Positions 34,541-45,106 of a stretch of 64,000 nucleotides of DNA are shown in pieces; within the stretch, counting starts at the first letter, position 1; each line of letters opens with the position of its first letter. This stretch comes from Zanthoxylum bungeanum (taxonomy: Eukaryota; Streptophyta; Magnoliopsida; Sapindales; Rutaceae), in NCBI GenBank assembly GCA_019454045.1, contig SKCR01033445.1, forward strand, positions 1-64,000. The letters run 5' to 3'. The translations under genes were made by a program, and so were the position numbers. The notes beneath the pieces are model-generated. The model searched no databases and had not been told where the DNA came from. It saw nothing but the letters and a program-made list of their open reading frames with translations.

Positions 34541-36656
34541 TGTAGGCATTGCATTTTTGCATATTAGCCCGATGATGAGTCTCGTATGGAGACACTACCT
34601 CTTTAGTAGTGAAAGCCGCGGGAAACGGACGTTAGAAGGGTAAAGTTGGGAATTAGTATTTTGTCAGATTTAACTCGCTTGTTTCGCTTCGGGTTCGCTT
34701 GTTGGACCTCTGTTTTAAAACACACCAAACCCATTAAAACACATCTCACAAATTAAATAATTAAAATATTTAAAACACATCTCACAAATTAAATAATTAA
34801 AACCAATTAAAATTAAACTAAATTAAATTAAATCACATTCACCAATTAAATTGAACTTGAAATTAAATTAAATTAAATTCCTAATTTAAATAAAACATAT
34901 TCCTAATTTAATTAAATCACCTTCCTAAATTAAATAAATCATATCCTTAACTAAAAAGAACAAATCAAATCAATTCCCCTAATTAAAAGATTTCCTTATC
35001 ATATACTAAATTAAAAGATATCCCCAATTAATACACAAATCCTATTCCTTCTCCAACAAGGTAAACCTCATCCCATGGCCTATAAAAATAACCCTTCTCC
35101 ACACAAACCAAACCCTGGCTGGCCGGCAGAGACTCACAAAAAATAAAACGGAAAGAGAACACCACTGCTCTCACGCCCATAACAGCCTGCCTCCATTCAC
35201 TACCCTCACCAATTGCCTTCAAACAGCTCACGCCCACTCACAACCTGCGCACCCCTTCACCCATCAACAAACACTGCCCCACATTCAAGCTACAGCTCAC
35301 GCCACCTGCCCCTGAATCAAACGTAACTAACTGCCCCAAACCACGCCAAAGCAAACCCTTCACGCCATTAGCCAAGCCTTACCCACGAATCAGCCCCTCA
35401 CAGCCGTACCTGGCACATTCACTCAACAAGCAACGCCCCACGAGCAAGCCCACTCGTCAGCCCACAAGAAGCCTGCCTCACGCCCTAAACCAAACAGCCC
35501 TCCTTCACTCAGCCTGCACGCCTAAACAGCAACACACAGCTCACGCACCTGATTGCCCACGAACCAGCCCACTTAGCCGAACCTGCACTCAATGCCCACT
35601 ACCTTTCTACAATTCTGCACCTGAACAGCCACAAACCTGCCCTCCAAATCACCTCAAAACAGCCCCCATAAACCCCTGAAACTGTCCAGATTTTAGCCAC
35701 AAAACTGCATCAAAAACTGCACAAAACAGTCCCAAAAAACTGCACAAACCAGTCCCTTAATTACCCCAAAATAGCGACCAGAAAATACAACAAAAACAGC
35801 AGCGAAACGGAGTAAAAACAGCAGCCCGAATAGTAAAACAACGAGGGAAAACGTTGAGTAGACAAATCAGAAAAGCATCGGATCAATCTCCCTTCCAATG
35901 GACGTGTAACGCCCTTTTTTAGACGACAAAAGAGGTTAGACCTGAGGGCACCCTTTTTTACTTATCTTCTTTATTTTTGTTTTATTTATTTTGATATATA
36001 ATTGCATGAGAGTCGTTTGAAGCATGATGTGATTAATGGATGAGTGGGATATGTGTTCCCTTTTGTGGTATATCGGATGGAAACCCGGACGTAAATTCCA
36101 TAGTCGATTCCGAATGGACGGTAGTATAGTCTGCACTCTGGATACAATGCCACGTACTACTTAAGATACACATATCTCGTCACATCCAAATTTGTATTTG
36201 AGCATATTATAGTCTTTAGGTTATTCGTTTATTATTTAAAGCATGGTTTAATTTAGTTTGTTATTTATTTGTTAAAGCATATTTAGGTTGTACCGTATGC
36301 ATGTTATTAGTTTATGATGTGTTTGGATAATGATTTATACATGTTGATTTAATGGTTCAATATGCTCGTTGTGTTACATTGCATGGAGTTATTTGGATGA
36401 AAGCATGTTAGATCTAAGTACCCTTGAGCATGAATGTTGAATAGATTCGGTTAGTTTATTGCATAAATTATATCATCACAAGTGACATAAGTAAGGGACC
36501 ATTCCGAACCCAACAGTTTGAGGTCTTCCCTTGCGAGGGGTGAGTGCGGCCTTAAATCTTTGTCCCGGTTCACACCGGGTGGCGACTCCATGTTTTTTCC
36601 TACTTCCCAACTAGGCCGCGAGCCTAGAACAGCGTCGTCAAGTTCTGTTATCTACA
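34541..36656 (+). repeat. 3' LTR of the Ogre-type element
   Basis: Same length and block structure as 28162-30277 with scattered substitutions. It ends TTATCTACA, followed by the TSD. Confidence 0.93.
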
Positions 36657-36661
36657 CTTCT
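36657..36661. repeat. target-site duplication CTTCT, right copy
   Basis: Exact match to 28157-28161. Confidence 0.93.
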
Positions 36662-37008
36662 CTGCGTCGCGACGCGAGTGCCATATTAGGGACACGTGTT
36701 GAGAGAATAGCGCGTTCGGCGGTGTCATTGTTTTATTAGGCGCATCACAACGCGCCGTCATTTCCATGTCGCGACGCAGAAGCTGAATTTTCGTTTTTGC
36801 CCTTTTCCAAGTCTGGTTTGTCCTATTGAGCTTCCGAGCAGTATTTTACCTATCAAATAACATAATATAACATAGTAAAAACACTCAAAACATAACTTAA
36901 AATATTATTTCACAAATGTGGCAATTTAAGGGGATTAGTGAAACTATAAGTGTAAAATGGTTGACTTATCGTATAATAAAGATGCACTTTTTAGTATTCA
37001 TCACAGGC

Positions 37009-38076
37009 AGAGGTTCATAGTTGGTTCAACTTGTCACTTTTATGAAGAAGAGGTACTTCTTCTTCCATCTGTTGAGGATTTTACTGATTAATTTGTGAAT
37101 TTAAGTTGATTCTTTTGGTCGATGTCCGACTAAACTGCTTTCGTGACCGTACAGTTAATGGTCTCCAGCTAGAAGCATATGTACATTTCCATGATAAGAA
37201 AACCTCTAGCAACAGAATAACTGAGATTCAGGTTTGCACGTGAAGCTCTAATTACCATTAACATAAAACTGACCATAATCTTGTTGATTGTTTGACATCC
37301 CAAATCATCTCACATTGCAGTTTTCTAGTTTCAGGATGTAGTTGTGGTAGTGATCACTATGCAGGAGTCCTCTGCCTGATCAAATGAGGTATGTTCTAGA
37401 GGAGGGTATAAATTTGTACAAGCTTCACACGAGTAAAAATAGAAGGTAATAATCAAACATTCAAACTATTCATGTCATTCCTATATATGATGAATGCAAT
37501 GCCATTAATTCTTTTTTTTTCACACATGAAACACAACTATCTTTTGGGTAATGTAAACCTATTTATCATCTTCATTTTCTTGTCCTTAGAAGATTGAATA
37601 TATCACCGTTTGCCTAAGATAAAAGTTTTTCCTAACGTGCGCATACCAATCAGCTTAGTTATATAAAAATTCAATCTTTGTTATAGATTGTTTATAACAG
37701 TCTGCATACTATCACTTCCATGTTTACTTCGAGGCTGAGTTTGCTCAATTTTTTTCCTATAGAATGTATAAAATTGGTGATGAGAACTTCTGTTAAAATT
37801 TCATTGGCTGCCTTATTGTGACTCTTTGTATGTTGCTACGACTTAATTAAAGTGTGCATGACGACTCCTCACTTGCTAGAATTATTTTAGAATTGTGACT
37901 TCTAAAAAAAAAAAAAAAAAAACTAGTATTGGTTTTTTTTTAATTGTTATATTCACTCCTTTTTGCTTTACAAGGGTGGGGAGGGGAGGATTTAGGCTAT
38001 TAAGATTTGTGACTATCCTAAGAGTAAATTTATTTACTATAGTGATGTATCTCATAAATATTGTTTTCTTATGTTG
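37009..38076 (+). pseudogene. possible host-gene exon relics left of the copia insertion
   Basis: At about 37105-37230 the plus strand has an open reading KLILLVDVRLNCFRDRTVNG... ending ...SNRITEIQ before a GT. An intron-like stretch follows, ending TTTCAG at about 37334, and then a short open segment DVVVVVITMQESSA with one stop. This resembles two exons of a gene, but I do not recognise it. It lies just outside element B and is cut on the right by the copia element. The rest of the interval is AT-rich with a 20-bp A run at 37903-37922 and no gene. Confidence 0.3.
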
Positions 38077-38081
38077 TATTT
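38077..38081. repeat. target-site duplication TATTT, left copy
   Basis: TATTT is repeated exactly at 44070-44074. Confidence 0.92.
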
Positions 38082-38395
38082 TGTTGGTTGCCAGCCAGCA
38101 TGCAGTATGCATGCAAACGTGTAAGCGCTGAAAGCAGAAAGCAACAGTCTGCAATGCGTTGCCAGCTTGATTCAAGTTGCCAAACCGTGTGACACTGTTC
38201 ACACGGTTTTGGCATTATAAATTGAGCCCTTCAGATAAGTGTTCATCATCCCAAATGTGAGAACAATAGAGAGTAAAGTGTGTGAGAGTTTTTTTGTAAA
38301 ATTTGGAGTGCAAGCTTTGTAATTATTTATTTAGTGAGAAATAAAGAAGATTTTTCTCTCAATTCACCTCTATTAGTGTGTGTTTTATCACAACA
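38082..38395 (+). repeat. 5' LTR of the copia element
   Basis: TGTTGGTTGCCAGCC to TTTATCACAACA. It holds a perfect inverted repeat (38182-38209) upstream of TATAAAT (38216-38222). The right LTR differs at several positions. Confidence 0.93.
38182..38222 (+). promoter_or_regulatory. LTR promoter with perfect 11-bp palindrome and TATA box
   Basis: AAACCGTGTGA (38182-38192) and TCACACGGTTT (38199-38209) are exact inverted repeats around CACTGT, ending six bases before TATAAAT at 38216. The position just upstream of the TATA box suggests a dimeric factor site. The 3' LTR copy has one mismatch. Confidence 0.6.
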
Positions 38396-39040
38396 AGTGG
38401 TATTATGAGCTAATGTTCCACGGTGGGATCTTGAAACTCAGAAACAGAGGCTCCGTTCCAAAAATCGGTTCCGATGAAAGTTGTCAAAAATCAGTTTTGA
38501 GCATACCATCGGACTTTTCATGTCGAGACGAGCACGGTGGTATTTTCCGGTGATCAAACGGAGGTCAGACGAATCCGCACACGCCTTCCAGTAGCTACCC
38601 CACGAGCTTCACGCACACCATGCTCTTGCACGCGCCAGCCGAAGGTTGAAGATGCTGAGTCAGCGCCACGTCAGCGTCCAGTCAACGCCACATCAGCTGT
38701 CACGCACAGTCAGCAACCCAGTCAGCAGCCGTGTGTCATCCAGTCATACAGCGACACATCAGCTGCCACGTCAGCAGGTGTCACGTCAGTAAAAATCCGA
38801 TAATTTTTAGAAAAGTCCCTATACTTTTTTGAAATTATATTTTAGCCCCTAAACTTTTTTGAAATTACATTTTGGCCCCTGGACTTTCAGAAATTGCACT
38901 TTGACCCCTATAATTTTTGAAATTTGCAATTTGGTCCCTGTGTCAGAATTTGACAAACGAAGTGTCATTTCCACCATTTTCGACCATTCCGGACACAACG
39001 GTGAGGTCCGTTTTTTAAAATTCTGCTTAGAATTTTTATG
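38396..39040 (+). other. leader of the copia element with degenerate PBS and short repeats
   Basis: The PBS region AGTGGTATTATGAGC follows the LTR and is a decayed form of the initiator tRNA-Met site. Between 38808 and 38940 about four imperfect 33-bp units of the type 'tttttgaaattacattttggcccct' occur. No gene is seen before the gag start. Confidence 0.6.
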
Positions 39041-39760
39041 ATGGATGGGGGTGTCAGAAAAATGATTTTGTTGACTAGTACCAATTATTTCACATGGAGA
39101 GGAAGGATGAAAGACCTTAGAAACCAGAAGGAATGGCCGATTAAAAGTGGAAAAATCTTCACTATAAGATATGCAGTACTATTCTTCAGTGGATCGACGA
39201 CAGTATCATGAACCATGTTAGTGAAGATACAAATACACGTGTCTTATGGAGAAAGCTGGAGGAGCATTTTCGAGCAAAGACTGGCAACAACAAGCTGTAC
39301 TACATCAAGAAGATGATGGGGTTGAAATATCAGGAAGGTACAGCTGTGGCGGACCACATCAACGATTTCCTCAGAACAATGAAAGAATTATCTAGATTAG
39401 GCATAAACTTCAGAGATGAGGTAAATGGCTTAATACTTCTTAATACGTTACCAGAATCTTGGGAAACGTTCAGATCTACGTGATAAATTCAGCCGCAGAT
39501 GGGAAAGTCACTATAGAGATGGCGAAAACCAGGATCTTCGAGGAAGAAAAGATGACGAGAATATAGGAGCCAGCATCAGCTTCAACCTCAGAAGTTCTAG
39601 TGACTGAGAAGAACACCAGAAGGGGGAGGAGTAAAAGCCGAGGCCCAGGGAGATTAGACAAGAACTGGAGGAAATCAAGAACAAGGGAAATAGAATGTTT
39701 CCACTGTAAGAAGAAAGGCTATATAAAGAGAGATTGCTACAAACTGAAGAACGAGCAGTC
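39041..39760 (+). pseudogene. copia gag
   Basis: A start at 39041 (MDGGVRKM, LTSTNYFTWRGRMKDLRNQK) fits the N-terminus of Tnt1-type gag. After frameshifts the frame 39208-39483 gives the gag (UBN2-type) core with LWRKLEEHFRAKT and LLNTLPESWETF. A zinc knuckle follows at about 39695-39745 (CFHCKKKGYIKRDC, with Tyr replacing the usual His). Gag forms the particle and binds the element RNA. At least two frame changes prevent a full product. Confidence 0.85.
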
Positions 39761-40160
39761 CAGAGACAACAATAGAAGAGATGGTGAGTCTAATCAAGAA
39801 AGATTTGCTACTACCACCGACAATACCTCCAAACAATTCTTCATTATATATGAAGAAAATGTTGTGAATCTTGCCAACCACGAGACCAGTTTGGTGATAG
39901 ATAGTGGCGCCTCCATACACGCCACATCTCGCAAAGACTTCTTTTCATCTTACACACTAGAAGACTATGGTGCTGTAAGGATGAGGAATGACGGCCAGTT
40001 CAAAGCCGTCAGTATTGGAGACATATGCCTTGAAACAGACAACGAGGCAAGGTTAGTGTTGAAGGGAGTCAAGCACATCCCAGACATCCAGTTAAACCTG
40101 ATCTCAACAGGCAAGCTGGATGATGAAGGTTTATGCAGTACCTTTAGTGACGGCACCTGA
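39761..40160 (+). pseudogene. copia protease
   Basis: In the frame 39600-40160 the active-site stretch LVIDSGASIHATS (about 39890-39930) and the downstream GVKHIPDIQLNLISTGKLDDEG identify the retropepsin of copia elements, which cuts the Gag-Pol precursor. The frame ends with a stop at 40160, where the family usually reads on. Confidence 0.85.
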
Positions 40161-40695
40161 AAGCTCACTAAAGGTTCAATAGTGGTGGCACGAGGTAAGA
40201 AAGATTGAACTCTGTATTTGATGCATGTTAAGCTTTCCAATAGTAGCATAAATACAGTCAACAGTAATGAGGCACCCGAGCTATGGCATAAAAAGCTCGG
40301 TCACATGAGTCAAACGAGGATGGAAATACTACGGAGGTGGAATGTTCTTCCCGAATTGAAGAACTCACACTTACAAAAGTGTGAACACTGCATGGCTGGA
40401 AAGCAGAATAGAGAGTCCTTCCAGATCTCCCCGCCTCAGTGAAAACCGGAGGTACTTGATCTCATACATTCAGATGTATGTGGTCCGATGCAGACACGAA
40501 CACTTGGAGGGTCACTTTACTTTGTGACATTCATAGATGATCATTCAAGGAAAATATGGGCATACACCTTGAAGAGAAAATATCAAGTGCTGGGAGTGTT
40601 CAAGGAGTTTCATGCCCTGGTGGAGAGAGAAACCGATAAGAAACTATAATGCATCAGAACAGACAACGGTGGAGAATACAGAGGTCTGTTTGATC

Positions 40696-40700
40696 AGTAC
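40696..40700. repeat. target-site duplication AGTAC, left copy
   Basis: AGTAC is repeated at 41318-41322. Excising the intervening DNA restores an open integrase frame across the junction. Confidence 0.88.
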
Positions 40701-41317
40701 TGTGGATGCTGGTTTTCGTCTTAGGTCCACAATCAGAATTTATAGGTTGGGGGCACTAGCGATCCTGCAAGACAAAGGTAGAGTGAGCGGGAGCAGACTG
40801 CCCACCGGTGTGGTGGGTGCCGGAGGCACTCCGACGCTCAAGTCAGTAGTATGAAATGAGCAGTAAACAAGTAAAATGTGAAAGCAAGGCTCGTTATTAT
40901 CTTATCTTTCTTTGGGTGGCCGTGAGGGCGGTGACAAGTGTTTACGGAATGAGGAATTCTGAGAGCTTGTGTCAGAGAATATATGCTTGTATGAGAGTGG
41001 AGAAGCTTGAATGCCTTGTGTCTTGAATTGCGTTGTTATTTATATATGAAAATGATCATCTTTGGCAGCTGGCGTAAGTCCCACAACGCGCCCAGACACT
41101 TGATAAAAAGTTTGAGCATGTGAGAATATGCCTTGTGTTAGGCAAAGTGGGGAAAGGTGGTTGATATAATAAAGAGATTTTGTCCTTAAGCTTCTGGCTT
41201 AATTGTAATCCAATAATACTGAATTCTTTGGGCTTGGTATTTACTTTCGGGCCTTGCATACTGTTGGGTTTGAGGTGAAAAGATGGTTTTGCCCTCGGCC
41301 CAATTTTGGTCCGTACA
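40701..41317 (-). mobile_element. solo LTR of another element, inserted in copia integrase
   Basis: The segment starts TGTGGATGCTGG and ends GGTCCGTACA, with an exact 5-bp TSD. On the minus strand it has a TATA-like run (CATATATAAATAAC near 41035-41050) followed by a leader, so the promoter points left. No internal coding is present. It is not related by eye to the other LTRs in the window. Confidence 0.82.
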
Positions 41318-41322
41318 AGTAC

Positions 41323-43569
41323 TACAAGATACAAGGAATCCGACATCAAATGACACCTCTGAATACACCTCAGCTGAATGGCTTAACTGAGATGATGAAC
41401 AGAACCTTGTGCGAAAGGGTCAAAAACTTGCTCTCACAAGCCAATCTACCGAAGATATTTTGGGGGGAGGCACTCAACACAGTCGTACATATTTTGAACA
41501 TGTCCCCAGCGGTCACACTGAAAGGTAATGTTCCTAACCAAGTTTGGACAGGTAAAGAAGTGTCATACGAACACTTACATATCTTTGGGTGCAAAGCATT
41601 TGTACACATCCCAAAGGACGAAAGATCCAAGCTTGCTGCAAAAATGCGACAGTGTGTCTTTATTGGCTATGGTCATGATGATTTTGGCTACAGACTGTAT
41701 GATCCTGTGGAGAAGAAGATTGTCAGAAGCCGAGATATTGTTTTCGTTGAAGATCAGACCATAGAAGATATCTGGAAGGAATTGAAGACAATACCCCAGC
41801 AATACAGAGATGTGAATCCAGAACCTCATACACTGGTGCCAGTACAAGTTTAAGATGAAGTTCCCAGACATGAGGGTACAGGTGATGAACTCCCAGAGAT
41901 GATGATCATGATCAACCACCAGTACCAGAAACTACACCAACAGTTCCAAAGAAAAGGTCTGACAGAGAGAGGTGACCTTCAACTAGATACTCTACATATG
42001 ATTATGTGCTGCTTACTGATGGGGGAGTACCCGAGAGCTACCAGGAGGCTGTGGAAACAGAAGATAAAGAAAAGTGGGAGGCAGCCATGCAAGATGAGAT
42101 GAAATCTTTGCATGACAATCACACTTTTGAGTTGGTGAAATTGCCAAGAGGCAAAAGGGCTTTGAAGAACAAATGGGTGTACAGGGTGAAGCAACAAGAG
42201 CACACTTCACAACCCCGATACAAAGCTAGGCTAGTCGTCAATGGATTCAATCAGAGAAAAGGCATTGACTTCGATGAAATCTTCTCTCCAGTTGTGAAAA
42301 TATCATCCATCAGAGTGGTACTCAGTCTAGCAGCAAGCCTCGACCTGGAGATTGAGCATATGGATGTCAAGACCACATTTCTTCATAGAGACCTGGAAGA
42401 AAAAATTTACATGGAGCAATCAGAAAGCTTCAGAGTCAAAGGAAAAGATGACTATGTTTGCAGACTCAAAAAATGCCTCTATGGTTTGAAACAGGCACCG
42501 AGACAGTGGTACGTGAAGTTCGAGTCAGTTATGGGGGGAACATGGATACAAGAAGACCACTTCAGACCATTGTGTTTTCGTTCAGAAATTTTATGACAAT
42601 GACTTTATCATCTTACTGTTATATGTAGATGATATATTGATAGTTGGCCGGAATCAATCGAGGATTGATAATTTGAAGCAGCAACTGAGTAAGTCTATTG
42701 AGACGAAAGACTTGGGGCCAGTAAAACAGATTCTTGGCATCTGGATCGGCCGTGATTGGAAAGCCAGGAAATTATACTTGTCACAGGAGGAGTACATCGA
42801 GAGGGTACTTCAGAGAGCCCATATGGACAAGGCTAAAGCGGTTAGCAATCCTCTTGCCACCCACTTTAGATTGAGTACACAACAGAGCCCCTCTACTGAG
42901 ACAGAGAATGAGGAAATGAAACAGGTTCCATACACCTCAGCAGTGGGAAGTCTCATGTATGCCATGGTGTGCACAAGGCCAGACTTAGCACACGCAGTTG
43001 GATTGGTAAGCCGTTTTATGTCAAACCTAGGAAGAGAACACTGGAATGTTGTCAAATGGATTATGCGGTATCTTCGAAGCACATCCAAAATGAGACTATG
43101 TTTTGGAAGCAGCGAACAAGTGTTGATGGGCTACACCGATTCAGATATGACAGTAGATGTAGATACCTGAAAGTCTACTTCGGGATATCTGATTACTCTC
43201 TCAGGGGGAGCTGTGGCATGGCAGTCAAGGTTGCAGAGATGCGTTGCACTTTCTACAACAGAGGCAGAATTCATTGCAATTACAGAATCTTGCAAGGAAT
43301 TGCTGTGGATGAAGACATTTGTCCAGGAATAGGGTTTCAAGCAGGAGAAGTACATTTTGTACTGCGATAGCCAGAGTGCTATCTACATTGGTAAAAATTC
43401 TACATTTCACTCGAGGTTAAAACATATCGATGTGAGGTATCATTGGATACAGGACGTCATGAGCTCAAAGCTGTTAGAGCTCAGGAAAATTCACACTGAT
43501 AACAACGGTGTCGATATATTCACTAAGGTTTTACCGAAGGAGAAGCTTGAAAAATATGTCGTGTCATAG
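41323..43569 (+). pseudogene. copia integrase tail, reverse transcriptase and RNase H
   Basis: After the integrase tail, the frame 42006-42596 holds the RT: YKARLVVNGFNQRKGIDFDEIFSPVVK, MDVKTTFLHRDLEEKIYM and LYGLKQAPRQWY. The catalytic LLYVDDILIVG box is at about 42615-42645, and LGIWIGRD follows in the next frame. RNase H motifs are YTDSDM (43132) and YCDSQSAIYIGKNSTFHSR (43360-43420). The end is KVLPKEKLEKYVVS at 43569. At least four frame changes or stops (41853, 42594, 43170, near 43350) break the polyprotein. Confidence 0.88.
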
Positions 43570-43743
43570 CCGGGATGACAAAACTCTCCACATAGTCAGA
43601 GTTGGGAGATACAGAGAACTATGATTGGCTTGATCCCAACTCAGGGTACGTAGGCAGTCATACAGATGCAGCCAGGGGTGGATCCTTTTGAGGATCCGGT
43701 TTGGATGATTGATGGTCGGCTTAAATTTTTGGGCAAATCTTCA

Positions 43744-43757
43744 CCGAGGGGGAGATT
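43744..43757 (+). other. polypurine tract of the copia element
   Basis: CCGAGGGGGAGATT immediately before the 3' LTR start TGTTGG. Confidence 0.88.
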
Positions 43758-44069
43758 TGTTGGTTGTCAACCAGCATCCAGTATGCATGCAAACGTGTGA
43801 GCGCCGAAAGCAGAAAGCAACAGCCTGCAACGTGTTGCCAGCTTGATTCAAGTTGCCAAACCGTGTGACACTGATCACACGATTTTGGTATTATAAATTG
43901 AGCCCTCCAGATCAGTGTTCATCATCCCAAATGTGAGAACAATATAGAGTAAAGTGTGAGAATTGTTTTGTAAAGTTTGGAGTGGAAGCTTTGTAATTCT
44001 TTATTTAATGAGAAATAAAGAAGATTTTTCTCTCAATTCACCTCTATTAGTGTGTGTTTTATCACAACA
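43758..44069 (+). repeat. 3' LTR of the copia element
   Basis: Matches 38082-38395 with several substitutions and ends ATCACAACA. Confidence 0.93.
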
Positions 44070-44074
44070 TATTT
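44070..44074. repeat. target-site duplication TATTT, right copy
   Basis: Exact match to 38077-38081. Confidence 0.92.
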
Positions 44075-44410
44075 CATATGATTTTTTAATGCAAAAAGAA
44101 ATCAGAAAATTTCTATTGTTGAATGACATTTCTCTGAGGAAACGTAGTAGCTAAACCCAATAAATGTACTAAGTTGTGATGCTTTTAATTTCCTACAAGA
44201 TTATTTCTTATTTAACCTTTATAATTTTTTTTTGTAGTCTACTTTTAAAATGCCAATGTTAGTGGTTCCATATTAACATTATTATGTACTTAGATTGGAT
44301 TCCACAAATGGATCATATGCAATGGAGTGGGCTAAATAGGAAAAACAATTGCGGGAGATTTTATTCAACAATGCTAACTATCTTCAATCTGTTCAGGTTT
44401 CTTCTTTTTT
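44075..44410 (+). pseudogene. possible host-gene exon relic right of the copia insertion
   Basis: After an intron-like tract ending TACTTAG, the plus strand at about 44312-44395 reads LDSTNGSYAMEWAK, a TAG stop, EKQLREILFNNANYLQSVQ, then GT. The helical character and the flanking splice-like signals suggest an exon of the same broken gene as at 37105-37390. I do not recognise the protein. Confidence 0.3.
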
Positions 44411-44418
44411 CTTAGTGT

Positions 44419-45052
44419 TAGAGACCGAGCTATTTATGATCGGCAGACGAGCACTTTGGTGTGAATAACCGAGCATTATCAGATCGACAGAAGCATTCTC
44501 AATTCAAAGGACTATCATGACCGACCTCATGAAGACCGAGCAGATAGCGATACATGCCTCGGAAGATGACACCTTATTCTTGCGGATAAGGAGACAATCC
44601 TACCTTCACAAGAGATACTGATGAAAGACAATGTCCTAGAAGGATAAAGGAAGTAGAGATAGATTTGATAAAGGTTTCCTTGAGGGAGCAGGAGATTGTT
44701 TCAACTAGGAAACCTCATACTAAGAGAAATCTGATTCCTTCACTATTATAAATAGAAGGGTAGAGTATGTGTAAAGATCATCAGAATCATCAAGCTCTAA
44801 CTTGTAAACACAAAAAAATATATGAGAATCGTGTTTGAGTAATAAAAGCATCATCCTGTTTGTGTCCGTGGACGTAGGTCGGATCCAAATCCATCGAACC
44901 ACGTTAAATCTTTTTGTTGATTGACGCATTATCTATTTTCTGCTAAATTTGCTTTTGGTTCCCACATAAACCAAACAAATTCACTATTGAGGGAGGATTT
45001 TCTCGGGAGTAATATTCCCATATTGCCTTGAGACCAAAATCCACCGTCAACA
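44419..45052 (+). repeat. 5' LTR of the Tat-type element
   Basis: Shares its whole length with 55755-56386, differing at roughly ten positions by eye. TATAAATAG at 44747-44755 is the likely promoter. It ends CGTCAACA. Confidence 0.88.
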
Positions 45053-45054
45053 GT

Positions 45055-45072
45055 TGGCGCCGTCTGTGGGGA
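45055..45072 (+). other. primer-binding site of the Tat-type element
   Basis: TGGCGCCGTCTGTGGGGA lies two bases after the LTR end, a PBS form common in Tat-type elements. Confidence 0.85.
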
Positions 45073-45106
45073 ACTTTCAACAAAAAGAAACTCACGTAGT
45101 AAGACA

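Larger units (their letters stand above)
28162..36656 (+). mobile_element. non-autonomous Ogre/Tat-type LTR element
   Basis: Two LTRs of equal length (28162-30277 and 34541-36656, 2116 bp each) and high similarity flank a 4.3-kb internal region with PBS, polypurine tract and perfect 5-bp TSD CTTCT. No gag, protease, RT or integrase could be found, so it must borrow enzymes. About half of the internal region is tandem repeats (32183-34430). Similarity of the two LTRs suggests one of the younger insertions in the stack. The PBS TGGCGACTCC... and the long LTRs point to the Ogre/Tat group. Confidence 0.9.
25141..37003 (-). mobile_element. 5' LTR of element B, split by two later insertions
   Basis: Removing the solo copia LTR (25649-27632) and the Ogre-type element (28162-36656) leaves three LTR pieces: 25141-25648, 27638-28161 and 36662-37003, about 1.4 kb in all. 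The right end reads ATTCATCA at 37003 (TGATGAAT on the minus strand), the same start as element A. The left end CGACACCC lies next to the PBS and looks like a mutated TG terminus. The pieces share tandem 'gccatataggcggtag' units and GCGTCGCGACGC palindromes (28138, 36664) with element A. CAGGC at 37004-37008 is the candidate TSD copy. Confidence 0.75.
40218..41853 (+). pseudogene. copia integrase, split by a solo LTR
   Basis: The zinc-binding part reads LWHKKLGHMSQ...CEHCMAGKQ (40270-40405). A stop at 40440 breaks the frame, and the core continues as DLIHSDVCGP and TDNGGEY up to 40700. The insertion 40701-41317 lies here. The core resumes at 41323 with TPQLNGLTEMMNRTL, which carries the third catalytic acidic residue, and the C-terminal GCKAFVHIPKDERSK and CVFIGYG. 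Integrase inserts the DNA copy into the host chromosome; this copy is disabled by stops and by the insertion. Confidence 0.88.
38082..44069 (+). mobile_element. complete but inactivated Ty1/copia element (Tnt1/Tork-like)
   Basis: Short LTRs (38082-38395 and 43758-44069, 314 and 312 bp) with TG...CA ends and a perfect TSD enclose gag, protease, integrase, RT and RNase H in copia order on the plus strand. The polypurine tract CCGAGGGGGAGATT lies at 43744-43757. The coding region has several frameshifts and stops and is split by a solo LTR at 40701-41317. The compact LTRs and the GKARKLYLSQEEYIERVLQR style of RT suggest the Tork/Tnt1 group. Confidence 0.93.
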
